Source: Fen-1231 sp035286465 (GTDB lineage: Bacteria > Gemmatimonadota > Gemmatimonadetes > Gemmatimonadales > Gemmatimonadaceae). Taken from it: a stretch of 5,067 bases of DNA. A program made the translations under genes and the position numbers. The notes below the pieces were generated by a model that ran no database searches, was not told the origin of the DNA, and was given only the letters and a program-made list of their open reading frames with translations. Positions 4,919 to 5,067 of the stretch are shown piece by piece; the first letter of the stretch is position 1; the number at the start of each line of letters is the position of its first letter. The stretch is taken from NCBI GenBank assembly GCA_035286465.1, contig DATEDF010000029.1, forward strand, positions 1 to 5,067, in the 5' to 3' direction.

Positions 4919-5067
4919 GTTTCTGGCCCATCTGGGCGGGTTCGATTCTCTCCATCGTCCAACCCCTCTCGCCCATCTCGCTGTCGAGCGCCAGACCACC
5001 AACGGCCCGAGTGATGCTCCCACCGCGCTCGCCGGCGCCGACGACCTCTTTCGCCAGGACCTCGTGC
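4919..5067. other. Unresolved right-edge sequence, possible partial gene
   Basis: No complete gene fits here. On the plus strand one frame is open from the terminator to the edge and ends with plausible protein (VERQTTNGPSDAPTALAGAD, then DLFRQDLV), but it has no ATG/GTG start or ribosome site, only a TTG at 4917. On the minus strand the same triplets read HEVLAKEVVGAGERGGSITR, then AVGGLALDSEMGERGW, and continue through the terminator stem to a TGA near 4860, which could be the 3' end of a convergent gene. Third-position GC does not separate the two. 4934-4961 resembles a tRNA/tmRNA 3' end (GGGCGGGTTCGATTC, ending CGTCCA) but no 5' half exists. Confidence 0.3.

Noticed and set aside
4887..4961. 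Complete tRNA gene ending at the CCA at 4959-4961
   Set aside because: The 5' acceptor partner of TCCATCG is missing at the expected place, the T-stem has a mismatch, and the region overlaps the terminator stem.

Overview
The window is GC-rich bacterial DNA with frequent GTG starts, strong Shine-Dalgarno sequences and tightly overlapping genes. An ECF sigma factor paired with a FecR-like membrane protein, plus this codon style, would fit Gemmatimonadota or a similar high-GC environmental phylum. That placement is inference; nothing in the window fixes the taxon.

Layout. (a) 1-797, minus strand: a toxin-antitoxin pair in HigBA order (toxin first). A RelE/Gp49-like toxin overlaps an XRE-type antitoxin by 104 bp, and the antitoxin runs off the left edge. 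A 7+6+7 inverted repeat over a candidate -10 just upstream is the likely operator. (b) 803-3436, minus strand: a four-gene overlapping unit. Transcription order is ECF sigma factor, FecR-like single-pass membrane protein (probable anti-sigma/sensor), a CHAP/NlpC-like amidase-fold protein that seems to lack its catalytic Cys and His, and a small protein with sigma region 2 but no region 4. The junctions are GTGA, TGATG and GTGA, so the genes are probably co-transcribed and translationally coupled. (c) 3437-4126: about 690 bp with no intact gene. It holds a 14-bp perfect palindrome, a decayed minus-strand tract encoding about 19 seven-residue Glu-Pro-Ala...Pro repeats broken by one frameshift and one stop, and a hairpin in the leader of the next gene. 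(d) 4127-4918, plus strand: an unrecognised, mostly helical 231-aa protein with an excellent ribosome binding site and a textbook intrinsic terminator. (e) 4919-5067: unresolved edge sequence with a short stretch resembling a tRNA/tmRNA T-arm.

How it may work together. The sigma and FecR-like proteins form a recognisable sigma/anti-sigma regulatory pair. No TonB-dependent receptor is visible beside them. The two extra genes look like degenerate versions of known domains (an inactive amidase fold and a sigma core-binding half) and may be accessory regulators in one signalling cassette. That four-gene combination is the most interesting candidate for an undescribed system here. The toxin-antitoxin pair is probably an independent, self-regulated module.
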